From assembly GCF_905220365.1 (NCBI RefSeq), contig NC_061143.1, positions 7,316,001-7,380,000 on the forward strand: DNA of 64,000 nt. Reading direction: 5' to 3'. Positions 48,071 to 61,280 of the stretch are shown in pieces. Below the pieces are notes generated by a model. The model did no database searches. It was given only the letters and a program-made list of their open reading frames with translations, and was not told the DNA's origin. This stretch comes from Vanessa cardui (Eukaryota > Arthropoda > Insecta > Lepidoptera > Nymphalidae). The translations under genes and the position numbers were made by a program. Numbering within the stretch: the first letter of the stretch is position 1; each line of letters begins with the position of its first letter.

Positions 48071-51000
48071 ATGGAGCTGAAGGTCTGGGTCGAGGGAATA
48101 CAAAGGATTGTTTGTGGGGTGACGGAGACTACCACTTGCCAGGTCAGTAGAATAATTTCGCGTAGCTATTGTTAAATGTTATAAATTTAATTGGAGGTGT
48201 TTCATATTCTATAAACAGTAAAAACGCTTAATTGAGTTATGACAATTTTTTTTCATTCTACTTTTTTAGCATACTTTAGGCGGTATAAATTTAGAATCAG
48301 TTTAGTTACAGACTATAATAAGCTGGGATAATTTAATTTATTTGTTAAGATTCATTTAGTTTAGTTACATTGGTATTACGTTTTTTTATACTTTTTCATC
48401 TAAGATTACGATTTTGTTAAAATTTAGGATGTAGTATTTGCTTTGGCCCATGCTACTGGCAAAGTGGGAAGATTCACATTAATAGAGAGATGGAGAAATA
48501 ATGAGCGACTTTTAGCTCCACAGGAATATCCCTTAAAGGTAAATCAAATTCAATTTATGATAAAATAAAAAGTATATATACATGTATAAAAACAGTAGTA
48601 AGTTTTATTTTTTATGTATGTTTAATGATTATGCCTTTAGATTCCTAAATTATTTATATAATGCTTTTAGATCCTGATGAAATGGGGTGAATATTCAAAT
48701 GATATACAATTTATATTAAGAAGATCTGATAACAATAGCAACAACCAAAAACCTTTACAATCTACTCATAACTCTAGATCACCAATAGGAAATGGGTTTG
48801 TACATTACACTATTAATTGACACTGTTATTTAATTCATGATAGTATAACAAATATTGTATATGTGATTATAATGATATTAAAAAACTCATTCTAAGAGGT
48901 TTTCATTGAAAGTAGTTAGTATAATATTTTTATTTGATTTGTTGTTTAATTCACAACATTAGATAACAAATCAAATTATGTATGTAAAAGAACCATTGTT
49001 TGTAAGCATAACATTTGTATCTGTTATAATTTCAATTATATTTTTCTTAACAGGAGTCATAATATATCAAATGTGAATGCAGGAGATAAACAAAATTCAC
49101 CTAATAGGGTGAACACTACCCCTACACTTAATAATGTAAATAACACTTCCCCTGGTAATCCTGTTGGTGTGGTTAAGGGTGTGCAGCAAGCTAAATCTCC
49201 CGAATCTAACAGTCCAGTCCTTAAAGATGTCCCACCTTATAGGTAAGAATTCTCAGTGCATACATACAAAACAAAAAATAAATAGTATGAAAATTAAACA
49301 TGCATGTTAAGTATATCTGTATGCTATAAACCTTTTCATTAAATAGTCATAAGAAATAATGAGTTATGCCAAGGCTATGTGTATGTATTGGTTTGTTTAT
49401 TTTTAAACCATATCTAATTGGTATTAAATTCATTCCATTGAATTAAAGAGAAATACCAGGTCATGAGGTATATGAGGTTTATAGGTATTGAATTAAATAA
49501 GTTAGTATAATGCATAAATACAAAATTCCCATAGTCATAAATTGAGAATAGTTGGGCATTTAAGGTTTATTTTAGTTATTAAACTTAATTAATAAGCGAT
49601 AAACTATTATATAAACTGACTTTATTAACAAATTTAACAAATGCTTTCATAGGCTAATAATTTTAACATTTAACAGAGACCCGCCACCGCCATATCGATC
49701 ACCCCCACCGCCTTCAGCTTTAAGGAAATCCCCAAACCGTACAACACGTAGGACTCCACATATGTCACCAGTTAACTTGTCGGAGCGTCCTGAAGAAGAA
49801 AAAAGCCCAGAAGCTGTTACTTATAACAGCCAATACAGGGAATTGGTTTCATTAGTAAACTATCAGAGAGAAAAACTATCAAGTCAACAAGTGGATCTTA
49901 TTAAGGTTATTTCTATTAAGTTTTAAGGTTAAACACTGTTGTATGTCAGCTTAGCACTATTAATCCCTTAATTGCAATTGGCCATGGCTTTATAGGATTA
50001 CAGGAAAGATTTTAGATAAAAGCATTTATTATAAATATACTAATTATTCTAATTCATATTATGTTACTGACATCCATTTCTGCTCAGTTTGTTCATTAAA
50101 TTAAGGCGTAAAACATGATATCTGTTTTTGTTTTAAATGCTATAAAATTATAAGTACATTGAGACTGTGTTTTCAGTATGATGCAGAGATTGGTTACTGG
50201 GAAAACAAAGGTAGAGAACAGGAACGCCAAGTTGAGTTATTGCAACAACAAATAACATCTGCTGATAACCAACTTCGTATCAGTACCGAACAGGTGATTA
50301 GAATATTTTACTGGAACTATTTTGATTTATCTACATATTGTTCATATCATTATTGAATAAAAGTTTACAAAACGTTACATACGTAATTTAGTTATGAATG
50401 ATATCTAATGTGAACAGATTTTGAAATTACAAATAGCTGTTTTATTGTTCTGAAATAAATTCTCAAGTTATTAAAAGTATGATTTTTTGTATATTTAAAT
50501 CTAAACAAGTTTAATGTATTTTTCCCACTTTTTATATATATCATAATGATTCATAAGCCAATTTATTTGCTATTGCTGTTAATGTAGCTTAGTTCATACA
50601 ATTGAAAATCGAAAATTATATATTTTTAATATTATAGTTGCCTCCAGAAAACAATTGCTTATGATATGCAAATGTCATATTTATCAGGTACAATCTCTTA
50701 ACTATGTGGAAGAAGAAAGTGAAATTGTAAAACAAAATGAAAAAACATTGAAATCGGAAATAGTGCTAGTCCGATCGAAACTAGCTAACTGTGAAACAGA
50801 ACTACTGCAGTGTAAAAACAAGGTTCGCAAATTGATGGAGGATATACACAATGAACAACGTGTTTTAAATAGCCGACAACAAGAAAATAGGTAACTTTAA
50901 AAGTGCATCCCATGCTACCCTTTTACCATTCTTTGTTAAATAGCTGTAAAGGTAATTATGTTCAGATTTTATTTATTAAATTGTCAATTTAACATCAATC

Positions 51001-52308
51001 AAGTCAAGTTTACTAATACAATTTTAATGATTTCCTATTTAGATTAATGTATGCATTTATAATGCATAAGTGATTTTTTAATCTTTATAAATGCACTTAT
51101 TTCAGACAAGCTTTAGAGAGGTCTATGCTAGCTGAGATGGAAAACTTACAAACTCAAATACAGCAAGCAAAACATGCAACTGAAATTAATCATCTTACAG
51201 CAGAGAATTTAAAACGAGAGGTAGTGTTAAGAATTGTGTTTTCCCTTAATATTTCCTATAAAAATGCTAAATTCCTGTTCACAAATTTTGAGTACTGCAC
51301 CAAATCCCAAGAACTGGCCCGATTAAGAGACATTATATGGCACCTATACCTTGTCCGACCAGTTATTCAGTTTTTGACTGATAAATAGATTTGTAGTTTT
51401 GGATGTTGATTTTGCCATTGAATAAGAAACACAAATAAAAAAAAGTAAAAAGTAAAAAGGAGAAGAAGATTTAGAACATATTCCACCATTCTGTTCCAAT
51501 GCGGGTTGGTGGAATACATATGTGGCAGAATTTCTATGAAATTAGACACATGCAGGTTTTCTCACAATGTTTTCCTTCGCCGTAGAGCATGAGATGAATT
51601 ATAATTACAAATTAAGCATATTAATATTCAGTGGTGCTTGCCTGGATTTGAACGCGCAGTCATTGGTTAAGACGCACGCGTTCTAACCACTGGGCCATCT
51701 CTGCTCTTCTATTTCAGATATATACTCTTCAACTTTTTAAATATAATAATAACAGTAATCCAATATGACTGGAAAGAGGCACTGGCCAATATTGGCCAAA
51801 ATTTTATTGTAATAAATGTTTGATTAAAATTATTATTTCATTTAATTACATTAATCACTATAATGTTTAAAAATAAAAAAGTTTTTTCATTAGGTTGGTG
51901 TTCTGGAGAATGCGATAATGGAGAAGAAGCGTCAAGTAGAGCGCTTAGTCCAAGAGATGAAAGAAGCAAATCTTCAGAGTTTAACAGGCAGTGTTGATGA
52001 ACTACGACATCCACTTGATGGTAAGGAATATAGCTAATATTTTGAGGATTATATTTTTAACATGACTTTCATTTTCAATCACTAATTATAATAATAAGAT
52101 AATAAAAGTAATAATAAAAGTATAATAATAAAAGCAATTCTATTTATGGTTTTTAATTCCATGAATTATTCATAGATAATGATGTGCACTGTCAATTATA
52201 TTTCTAGGATTGTGCAAGGCGGGAAGTGCTCGTAGAATAATAGGTTCACCAAGACAGCTAGAAAATGCTGCACCAACTAATAAAAATCCTCATGGTGTGT
52301 GGGTATAA
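48071..52308 (+). CDS. RASSF8: N-terminal RASSF protein RASSF8
   Basis: Ten exons in phase: 48071-48142, 48428-48538, 48671-48795, 49054-49242, 49677-49905, 50177-50293, 50688-50890, 51106-51220, 51894-52020 and 52208-52308 (462 residues). Residues 1-84 form a Ras-association ubiquitin fold nearly collinear with human RASSF7/8 (MELKVWVEGIQRIVCGVTE, TLIERWRNNERLLAP, DIQFILRR). A Ser/Pro/Asn-rich linker with a PPPPYRSPPPP stretch follows, then coiled coils from about 245 to 430, and a C-terminal tail ending HGVWV. Fly RASSF8 binds ASPP and restrains Src at adherens junctions; that role is family knowledge. The donor after exon 5 is a weak GTTATT. A minus-oriented SINE sits in intron 8. Confidence 0.95.
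51456..51706 (-). mobile_element. tRNA-type SINE family 1, in RASSF8 intron 8
   Basis: Minus-strand copy. Its reverse complement begins GAGCAGAGATGGCCCAGTGG and runs through CATCTCATGCTC, CCACCAACCCGCATTGGAAC and GGTGGAATATGTTC to about 51456. It is diverged from the copy at 58059-58362 and lacks the (TTG)n tail. Confidence 0.85.
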
Positions 52309-54289
52309 AAAATCAATAGTATAGTACCTATTTATATGACGTTTGTAAAACAGTATCTAAAGTATGTTTGGTTATTAAGACAATTTCGAATTAATTTTTC
52401 AAAGTGATCATTGTTTTATAATAGATTTGTATAGTGGAGATTTTTTAATTATACATAAAAATAGGCAGCTTTCAGCTTGTGTAACATTTAGTATAGTATA
52501 TAGACAATTATGATTTGAATTTTAGATATTTTAATATAATGATGCAATGTATTATTGTACTGCCATAGACTTTTGTGTGAATATAACTTTAATTCGTTAT
52601 TTAACTTTCTGGTTTTGTAAGTTATTATTTAGTGAATAATTTATTAGATTTGTGTTCAAATTAGTGTCATATTTAATCATTGTCACAAAGTATTTTATAA
52701 GAATTGTGGTTTTGTATGTTGATTATATTATTAAAGTATTAATTTTATCTTGCCATTTCATAATATAATCAATACAATGATATTTACACTTATAAAATTA
52801 CTGTTAACTACTACAAACATTTTGACGTTGCTAAATTTGATTGAATTAATAAAATAAATAAAGATTACACAATGTTAAAGTCACTGATATTTTTTACTCC
52901 TTAGATCAAATATGGAAATTGTATAGAACAATTATGTGCACTATCAAACAACAATTTAATGTAGAAGGTAAACACTGTCAAGTAACTTTAGAGCGGCAAA
53001 TTTAAAAGTACTAGACTTGTATATGGGTTGCATTTAACATTAATAATACAATTTTACAAGGTTTTTCTTGACATTTGTATGCATTTGAAGCACTTTTTTT
53101 TGTAGAAACAAACTAATTATTATAAGTAATTTGTTAATGTTTGAAGTGATCAAAGTGTAGTGCCATGAGTGCGGTCTATGAAATAAATATCTTTTAGGTA
53201 TCAACAATATATTTTTCGAGTTGGTACTTTAAATATTATGTTATACATAAAAATGGTGTAAAACTTAATATTATGTATTTACACTTTTTATATCATATAA
53301 ACTTGTAAGGATCTGTCAAATGTAATCAATATCATATGTTCTTGCAATATAGAAATAATGTATTGATAATAATAATCTAGTCGAAAATATAAGCCATTGC
53401 AATATGTTATAGACAATTTTCATAGAAGTATGGCCTATCAAATTAAATATGTACATGCGTAATGGATAAAGTTTAAGGTTAATCCTAAATTTTATTTATT
53501 TATATATTGAATTATTCTGTGTACTCTGCATGGTTAATTAAGACAGTTTGTGTATATTCATATACAAAATATACTGGATTTAGAAGAAAACTGTAGTTTA
53601 ATTTTAAAATTATGTTCTTATTATACACATCATTCTAATGATACAAAATGTGATTAAAATAAAACAATCATTAATTGAAAATCTTATATTTAAATTGAAG
53701 AAATAAAATGTGTTAACTTCAACTGTATTAGAAAACTACTTTCTGTACAGAATTGTTATAATTGCGTACAAACTTGACGCTTTACAATAATAGTATTATG
53801 TCATTAAATTCTCTTCACACTGAGAACAATATCGTAATATATACATATTGTTTGCCAGAATAAGTTATTAAATAAAACGAATCCTTTTCAGTCCCCTTTT
53901 TGTAACTGGCAATAAAGTATTTTATTCTTCTTTTACATTATAAAATCTGAATAACATATTCTATCATCACATTATAAATACTTATGTTTGTAAAATAGTC
54001 TGTTTGCGGGCATATGTGAGATGACTAAATATATTTCTCTTCATTCAATTTAGATAGTTTTAGAAAATTTAGTTTGCAACGTGATAAGAGATTTTTTCTT
54101 ATCTTGCCAATTATTTAATAACATTTTTCGATGAACAAAAAATTCTTTACCCTTCCCAAAATTATTAATTAATTTGATATAAATCAGAGTGAAATGATAT
54201 ATATAGATCTCTATTAATTATTTTTGCAACATTGCAAACATTCAAAGCAAAAAATAATCACAGTCATCTCACTTTTAATCGAGCAATCG
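52309..54289. other. Convergent 3' UTRs of RASSF8 and ING1
   Basis: Two kilobases of AT-rich DNA between the stop codons. Overlapping AATAAA-type hexamers near 52850-52865 (ATAAAATAAATAAAG) are a likely RASSF8 end. No coding region seen. Confidence 0.45.
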
Positions 54290-56555
54290 CTATGCTTTTT
54301 CTTCTTTTTCTCTATTATACCGTTCAAGTTCTTTTAGAAATTGTCCCTTAGGTTTCATCACATTTGGACGATCACCACGACACTTTGGACAAAACCATTT
54401 CCCTTTTGGCTTTGTTGTGAGAAAGACACAGGAAAAGTGGAACCATTCAATAGGACAGAGATCATTGTCACAGAGAATCATCTCACCATAAGAAATTTGA
54501 TCACATAGACAGTAACGGGGCTCATCTGGATCTATTGCATCTGTTTCTTCAGGTGGAGTTTCTGAGCGTTGTGCTGTCTGTCGTGCTTTGCGCTTTTTCT
54601 TCTTACCTATACCTGCACAATAAAGTTTGATTATATTTAGACAAATCATGGCATCTAAGGAAACTTTTAAAGTTTAATTAAACATGTCAAATGTTTCTTA
54701 AGCACTTTCAATTAAAATAGATATAGGCAGTTTATAAAAATACAGTTTATTATTGTTTATTATTAATATTTTTTTATCATTTCGGTATACCTTTCTTATG
54801 TGTAGTATTGTGCGTATGTCGGTCGTTGTCGCGGTCGCCTGAGTCAGCACCATCAGTCGCAGCTCCTGCTGTTGTTCTTGACCGTCGTGCTCGTTTCGAC
54901 CAGCGTTCTCCTATTAATTGGGTGTAGAGTTACATAAATTTCATGTATTTTTTAAGGAGTCCATTATATTATTTTGAGCTATACTTATAAATAACTGATC
55001 AAAAAAGATAAATATGTTACTAGTATTTTATAAAGAAAGAGGTTAGTATAATGTTGAGACTTATCAATTTAATATATTATTTTATGCTATACTGATAGAT
55101 GTTTTAAAAAATATCAGTAAAATATTTAATAAAGAAAGAAAGATGTAATAATGTCGCGACTTAAGTTAATAGCTGTTTATTTTTTATACTTTGGTAAAGT
55201 AAATAAATTTGTACTTTTTTAATATCCCAAAGTATCAATTACATCAAAATTGTTTTTTTTTTTTAAATAAGTAAAAGTTTGTGAATAATTTAAACATGGC
55301 TACACTTAAAAATATAAGTTTAATATTTTCAAATGTGAAATATATAACTTTCTCACCTCCTGTCTTATCTTTATCTGACTTATCTTTTTCTTTGTCACTG
55401 GATCTCTCAGGAGGTGGGGGAGGGGGTGCATGTGTTTGTTGCACTTGTTGTATGCTTGTGTCTTTATCTGCAGACCGAGACTCTGATGCTTGAGGAGATT
55501 CTTCTTTAGCTGTGCCATTTGTATTCACTTCTAAAGATGAAACTAAAAATATATAAAATCTCATTCAATCTTCTAAATATATTATTTTGGTGGTAACACA
55601 TTTAAGGCAAAAACACATAGCACTACTATACTAAATACATGAAGTTTTTTTTTAAAATTTACACTTAAATAGGTTATCCTTACTTAATTTTTTATGGTCT
55701 GCATCAAGTGATCTCTGTTTGTTATCAATAAGATCTTGAAGTAATTGAACAACTTGAAGTTTTTCATCACCAATCTCTTGGGCTGCAACCAGAGCAGCTT
55801 GTAGACGTAATGCAGCTCTTCCACATCTGCGCTCCTCAGTATTGGGTGCTATACAAACGGCTAAGTGTGTTTCTGCATCACGGAGGCACTCTGATGATAA
55901 AAGAGAAAATTTTAAAGCTGACATATCATAAACAAAATGGGCAAGCATTGGATGATTATTGCCACAGAAAAAAGCAAATGAGGCTTTTACTCACAATCGC
56001 TTGTGGTACACACACATCATAAAATAAAAACTTTATATTATATTAATTTAAATTTAGTTATCTGTTGTGTGAGAAATAAAGCTGTTATAATCATAGAAAT
56101 AAAAAAAGTCATAATGCTGTTTATATACTGCACTAAGGTAAATATGAAAGGCATTCAAGGAAGCTAAATTTGATATATTATAGAAATAACAAAGTAATCT
56201 AAATTTTTATTTTTGGAACGTAGTTGCTAAGTCATTTTACTGTAGTTGAAAGAAATATTGTCATAATTGAATCAAAATATGCTTGGCAGATTGTTAGAAA
56301 ATAGTACGTCAACATACGAGTAATCAAATTTCAAATGATTTGTTTAAACTAAAAGTTATATTAGAAACTGTTTGTAGATCATAATAGCAAACTTAAAAGT
56401 TATAAATTATATATATTACCCCTGTAAGTCACGTCTAATTCTCGCATACGCGATAAATGTCGTTGCAGGTCATTAGGTAGATTTTCAACGCAATCTAAGT
56501 AATTTTCAACATAAGTCGCTGAAAGAAGCGCTTCTGTCGAAGTTTGGTTTAACAT
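54290..56555 (-). CDS. ING1: Inhibitor-of-growth PHD protein (ING1/ING2 type)
   Basis: Five exons, 56420-56555, 55684-55890, 55357-55530, 54791-54910 and 54290-54612, give 319 residues. The N-terminal ING helix starts ATYVENYLDCVENLPNDLQR and continues ECLRDAETHL and GDEKLQVVQLLQDLI. A Ser/Gln/Pro/Lys-rich linker (PPPPPPERSSDKEK) and a basic KKKKRKARQ signal precede the PHD finger (about 245-290, CLCDQISYGEMILCDND to CPKCRG), whose Tyr and Trp positions read H3K4me3. The lysine/glutamate-rich tail after the PHD, KELERYNREKEEK, marks ING1/2 rather than ING3-5. ING1/2 link Sin3-HDAC complexes to H3K4me3. Exon 3 has two in-frame acceptors 12 bp apart (start at 55530 or 55542), adding four residues if the upstream one is used. 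Confidence 0.93.
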
Positions 56556-57277
56556 GGCTACAGAATTCTTACAGCTTTCATTATAGAAATAATGAGAAAC
56601 TATAGAAATATAATTAACTTTCAAAGGGAATAACAAGTTACTACAATCCAAAGCCGTCAAACGTTCGTAAACTATTCTAAACCATAGACAAAGATGTTCA
56701 GAAACAACAATAAAAAAAAGTAATTTTTGTAACATGTTATATCGGTTAGCTTAAAATTAAGTTTATCAAAGTGCGATAATATAAAAACACAAATACAATA
56801 TACAAAGTTAATACAAAATTTTGTAAATACTCTAATTTTAGGACAGTAATACAAATTTTAAAATAAAATTTAGTATTTCATTTTATGAAGCTGTTTCTGA
56901 ACAGATTAAAAAGTTTGGATCAACAGTCTGAAAAATATTTACGTTTTTTATTTATTTGTTATTCAATTAATGTCGAAACTGTACAAAAATGTCAATTTAT
57001 AACTCGTCGAGGTATTGCATTTCATTTGTTTCGGTTTGTGGGGTAGGGTAGGTCAGCCAGTGCATCTACAGGCTTAAAGGATAATAACATCTTAGTTCGA
57101 GGTTGGTGGTGGCCTATTGGTGATCTAAGAAATGCTTAAATTTTTCTTATGTTATTATTCAGTTTGAATCACAATTTATGAGGCGCCCTGTTATATAAAA
57201 ACTATTGTCTAGCTTTGTAAGCTACTAATATATTTTCAGAATAGTATTAAAATACAGGTGTTTTATTATTTAACACG

Positions 57278-57328
57278 ATTAAATGTCCGAATAATAATCA
57301 TGATTATTATTTGGAAAGGACATTTAAT
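57278..57328. repeat. Interrupted 51-bp palindrome
   Basis: Outer arms ATTAAATGTCC (57278-57288) and GGACATTTAAT (57318-57328) enclose AATAATAATCA/TGATTATTATT, mirror-symmetric about 57300/57301, with a few unpaired bases on the right side. About 22 bp pair per arm. It resembles a small palindromic element. Confidence 0.7.
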
Positions 57329-58058
57329 TGATTTTTATTGGATTTTTTTAATTATAAACTTTATCTTAACAGTATTACCACATACTAGTGTTGTATAAAT
57401 TATGATTAGCGTAATAAAGAGTAAAGACTTAAGATTAAGACATGGTCTCAAGTCTCAAGATCATGGTTTCTATCGCAATTTATGAGAAGTAGTTCCAAAT
57501 TTCCATTGACGGTAGGAGGTTCAATTCAATTCTTGGCTTAATGGCTTGTTGTGCCGGCAGGGCACAGATTATTTCGCCAATGTCACGTAGGATGGAGAAG
57601 TGAATGGAGGTTGTATTATAATCTTTATTCTATAAAGAAATGTCAATATTAAGTTTCGTTGTGTTGTCGTATTAAAAAAATGTTAAGTCGCTACAGATTA
57701 AATATTTTAATAACCCCGATAGATATGGTAATAAAAGCGTACACACTGACGTAGAAAGTTTGAATTAAAGTTGGGCGGAAAGTGGAGATTTGCGTAGTGA
57801 TGACGTATTGGTAATGTATAGAATGGTTAATATTTATTATGTGCTGATGTCGATGACCGCGTACTAAAAAGTAGCTCATTTTCCAGCCTGCTTTTTTATT
57901 CAAAGTAAAATAATACGCATCGGATGATCAATATATATCATTTGAGCACGATATCATAGATATAATAGATTTTTTATTTGAATTTTCTGATAGGTATTTG
58001 TCTTATTACAACAACAACCAATTTCAGTCAAAGTTTGTTTTTGTATTGTCAATTGTTG

Positions 58059-58362
58059 AGTCGAGATGGCCCAGTGGTTAGAACACGTGCATCTTAACCG
58101 ATGATTGCGGGTTCAAACCTAGGCAAGCACCGCTGTTTCACGTGCTTAATTTGTCTTTATAATTCATCTCGTGCTCAGCAGTGAAGGAAAACATCGTGAG
58201 GAAACCTGCATGTGACAAATTTCATAGAAATTCTGCCACATGTGCATTCCACCAACCCGCATTGGAACAGCGTGGTGGAATATGTTCCAAACCTTCTCCT
58301 CAAAGGGAGAGGAGGCCTTTAGCCCAGCAGTGGGAATTTACAGGCTGTTGTTGTTGTTGTTG
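58059..58362 (+). mobile_element. tRNA-type SINE family 1, full-length with target-site duplication
   Basis: About 304 bp: A box TGGCCCAGTGG and B box GGTTCAAACC in the head, a body with TGAAGGAAAACATCGTGAGG and CACCAACCCGCATTGGAAC, GGCCTTTAGCCCAGCAGTGG, and a (TTG)n tail. It is flanked by a perfect 13-bp duplication, TTGTCAATTGTTG, at 58046-58058 and 58363-58375. This fixes both ends and shows insertion by LINE machinery. The family looks like one common in nymphalid butterflies (recalled). Confidence 0.92.
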
Positions 58363-60151
58363 TTGTCAATTGTTGTAGTTATTTGGCTATGTTTTGTTAT
58401 GGCTGTAACAGAGTATACATAAAAAAAGCCACCCATAGGTACCTATTATATTATTTTAAATTAAGGATGGAAACAGGCTACCTATAATTCCTTCCCCCTT
58501 CCCGTAGATGAGAGTGAAGCCGCTAGCGAACACAAATATTAGGCAAAATAAAGCCATAATTCTTATAATTATTATTTAATGATGAATTAACGCTTTCCTA
58601 ATTTAATCTAATAAAACTGTTTACTAGTATGGGTATTTAAAATGTTTAGCTTAATTTCATTAGTGTAACAAGATCGAAATACATAGGTATTTAAATGAAA
58701 GACGAGAAATGTTATCGTTGGGAAATAACGGTTCCTACATCCAATTGCATCCAATATTCAATTCCTGATTGGGTGAACGGTAATTATGACACAGACTATA
58801 ACTATAGTATAATGAGACATTATAATATTATATTTCTCTCCTAAGACAATAACTCTAACAAAGCACAACAAAGGATTGTACAGTGGTTTTATGCTATGTC
58901 TCGAGGATGGTAATGCTAATGAGCTGCTGGCGGAGTTGAAGATGATGATTCATAGAAATTGTTATTTATCTTTTACTTTGATGTTTTGCATGGTTTGGTT
59001 CTGAGCGTGTTATTGAAAATACAGTTTGGTCTCATACCAATGAGGTTTTAATAGATAATTAATCTAAATAATAAGTTAATTTACGACTCTATAACGTATC
59101 TTAACAATACGTTAGCGTGATTAAGACTAGGAAGACCTATATTTTTGGCGCTTTTTATAGAAATAATGACAATAAACTCCTTTTTTTATTTTAAATCAAG
59201 TATATAGTGGTGCCTGTGGTGGCACTATAGCAATATATATGAAGTACAGTGAAACTATTTGTTTTTAAATTGTTATGATTAAGATATTTACTTAACCTGT
59301 ATATTTAAAACATTTTATGTTTGTGAAAGCAATCCACCAATAAAAACTTCAATCGTTAGAAGTCGTGCAAAATTGTGCAACAGCAGCAAGATTTACGAAC
59401 AAAGGGAAATCATAATTCTTAATAATAACAGAGGTAACTACCATTTGAGGCCAGCTCGAACACCTACATTTATTTCGCCCACATCCTCCTTTGTCATAAA
59501 CATAAAATGTGCGGCGACAGTTCGCCCTATAAACCCGACCAAACTGGCACGCGATATCAACTAAAATATTTTTATTAACTAATTTGACATGTGTTAAAAA
59601 TTTTTGAAGTATCCGTTTTTAACAAAATTTTCTTGTCGGTATTTTTTTAAAATTTTTCGTTAAATTAAGTGTCCAGTGTATTTTACTAATGTCATCTACA
59701 CTCATATTCGTGGGGCTACCGGAGGACTCCAAGAGCTCGATAACAAAGTAAGTAAAGAATATGTTCCATCCTGAATAAAGCCTGAAGTTTGGCAACGGAT
59801 TACTATTTATTTATACCTAAGTATGTATATTTATAATAAACGTAGTTTCGTAGTCTATTTATTTAGACGAAGAAGCTCTATTGGCGAAATCCGATATTTA
59901 ATCAATCAAATTATTCCTGTAAGGGTATTCATTCAAAATGTAAAGCCGCAGAGTATTTAACCCCTGCTGTAAAGCTGCCGCCGGTTCCGAATGAATGAAT
60001 GAATTATAAATAGGATAGCAAACTGGTGGTAATAACAAGATAAATTATAAATTTCTACAGTAAATATTAGCATAATAAGCTTTAAGCAGTCGTTTGAATT
60101 CTTTTGATTTGAAAAAAAGTCTTGGCTGTATGACTAGGACAAGAGTTGAGT

Positions 60152-60199
60152 ACACTACTTAAGTTTTGTAATTAAATAAATACAAAACTTAAGTAGTGT
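60152..60199. repeat. Perfect 19-bp inverted repeat
   Basis: ACACTACTTAAGTTTTGTA (60152-60170) and TACAAAACTTAAGTAGTGT (60181-60199) pair exactly around a 10-base AT loop. No further sequence supports a larger element. Confidence 0.85.
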
Positions 60200-61256
60200 T
60201 AAATAAACACAAAAAATAAATACAATTTAGCATATTTTAATCGTTACCTACATAATCGCATTATAATTCATCCAATTTATAAATAAAGTATTTATACTAA
60301 TATGTAACTAAAAATTTATAGTGTAGTATTTAAATGCAGATATGCTGATACTATATATATTTATTTAAAAGAATTGTTATGATCTATTCGAGCTTTACAG
60401 TAGTAATTTAAATGACAAAAGCTGTTATATATGGCGCCAGTGTAGCAGATTCTAGCTCCAGTGTACACGATGCGGACACTAATTGTACGTGTGGGTTGCA
60501 TCAGATTTATACATTGTGTGCTAGAAGGCGATTTTCGCTTTACCGATATCCTTGACTTTGCCTTATAAGACCATCTCGTATGATATGCTCCAATTGAGTA
60601 TTATAATTCCAGACAAAACAAGTACCTGATGTCATCATTGCTACTAAAGTAGCAAAAGCATAAGTGTCAAAATTTTCTTATAAATTAATTCATATGAATT
60701 CACTGCTTTAACATTTATTACGTCTTTTAAAATTTGTTTGATTTAATAATAATTAAAATCAGTAAATAATTTAATATGAACCAATGAACAAATATGGTAA
60801 TGGTAAACTTTGAATTTATCGAACCATTTAGTTCCAGGCGCTTCCTTTTATATAAATAAACATTATATAACATATAAACGTTCTGTGTGTTAGATTTTAT
60901 GCACATTGTATTTTTCAATACAATAATAAATAGAAACCTACGCATTACTTTCTATGAATATATCAATGAACAGGTATTTCACTTTAGGTAGGTATATAAT
61001 TTTTTAAATAAGGATGGAAAATTTGTTATTAAAAATGATTACTAAAATTTCTTAAGATTAATTTATAAATCACCCCGTAAATTTTACGTAATGAGATTAT
61101 TGAGAGCTCAGACATGACAGAGTATAACTGGATAATTCTCGGGGAAGCCTCGTAGCTATGCGTCCGAGGTCTGGAACCGAACAATACAGATTGCAGAGAC
61201 GACGTCTACAACTTGAATTAAAATAATCTATATTGTTTCAAAGGTTAAAAAAAATT

Positions 61257-61280
61257 ATATCATACATTTATGTATGATAT
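61257..61280. repeat. Perfect 11-bp palindrome
   Basis: ATATCATACAT and ATGTATGATAT flank a TT centre. Just 300 bp left of the DIRS inverted repeat. Confidence 0.75.

Noticed and set aside
51125..51388. Extension of RASSF8 exon 8 into 51221-51388
   Set aside because: GAG|GTAGTG at 51220 is a donor and the next exon at 51894 continues the coiled coil in phase; the extension loses heptads.
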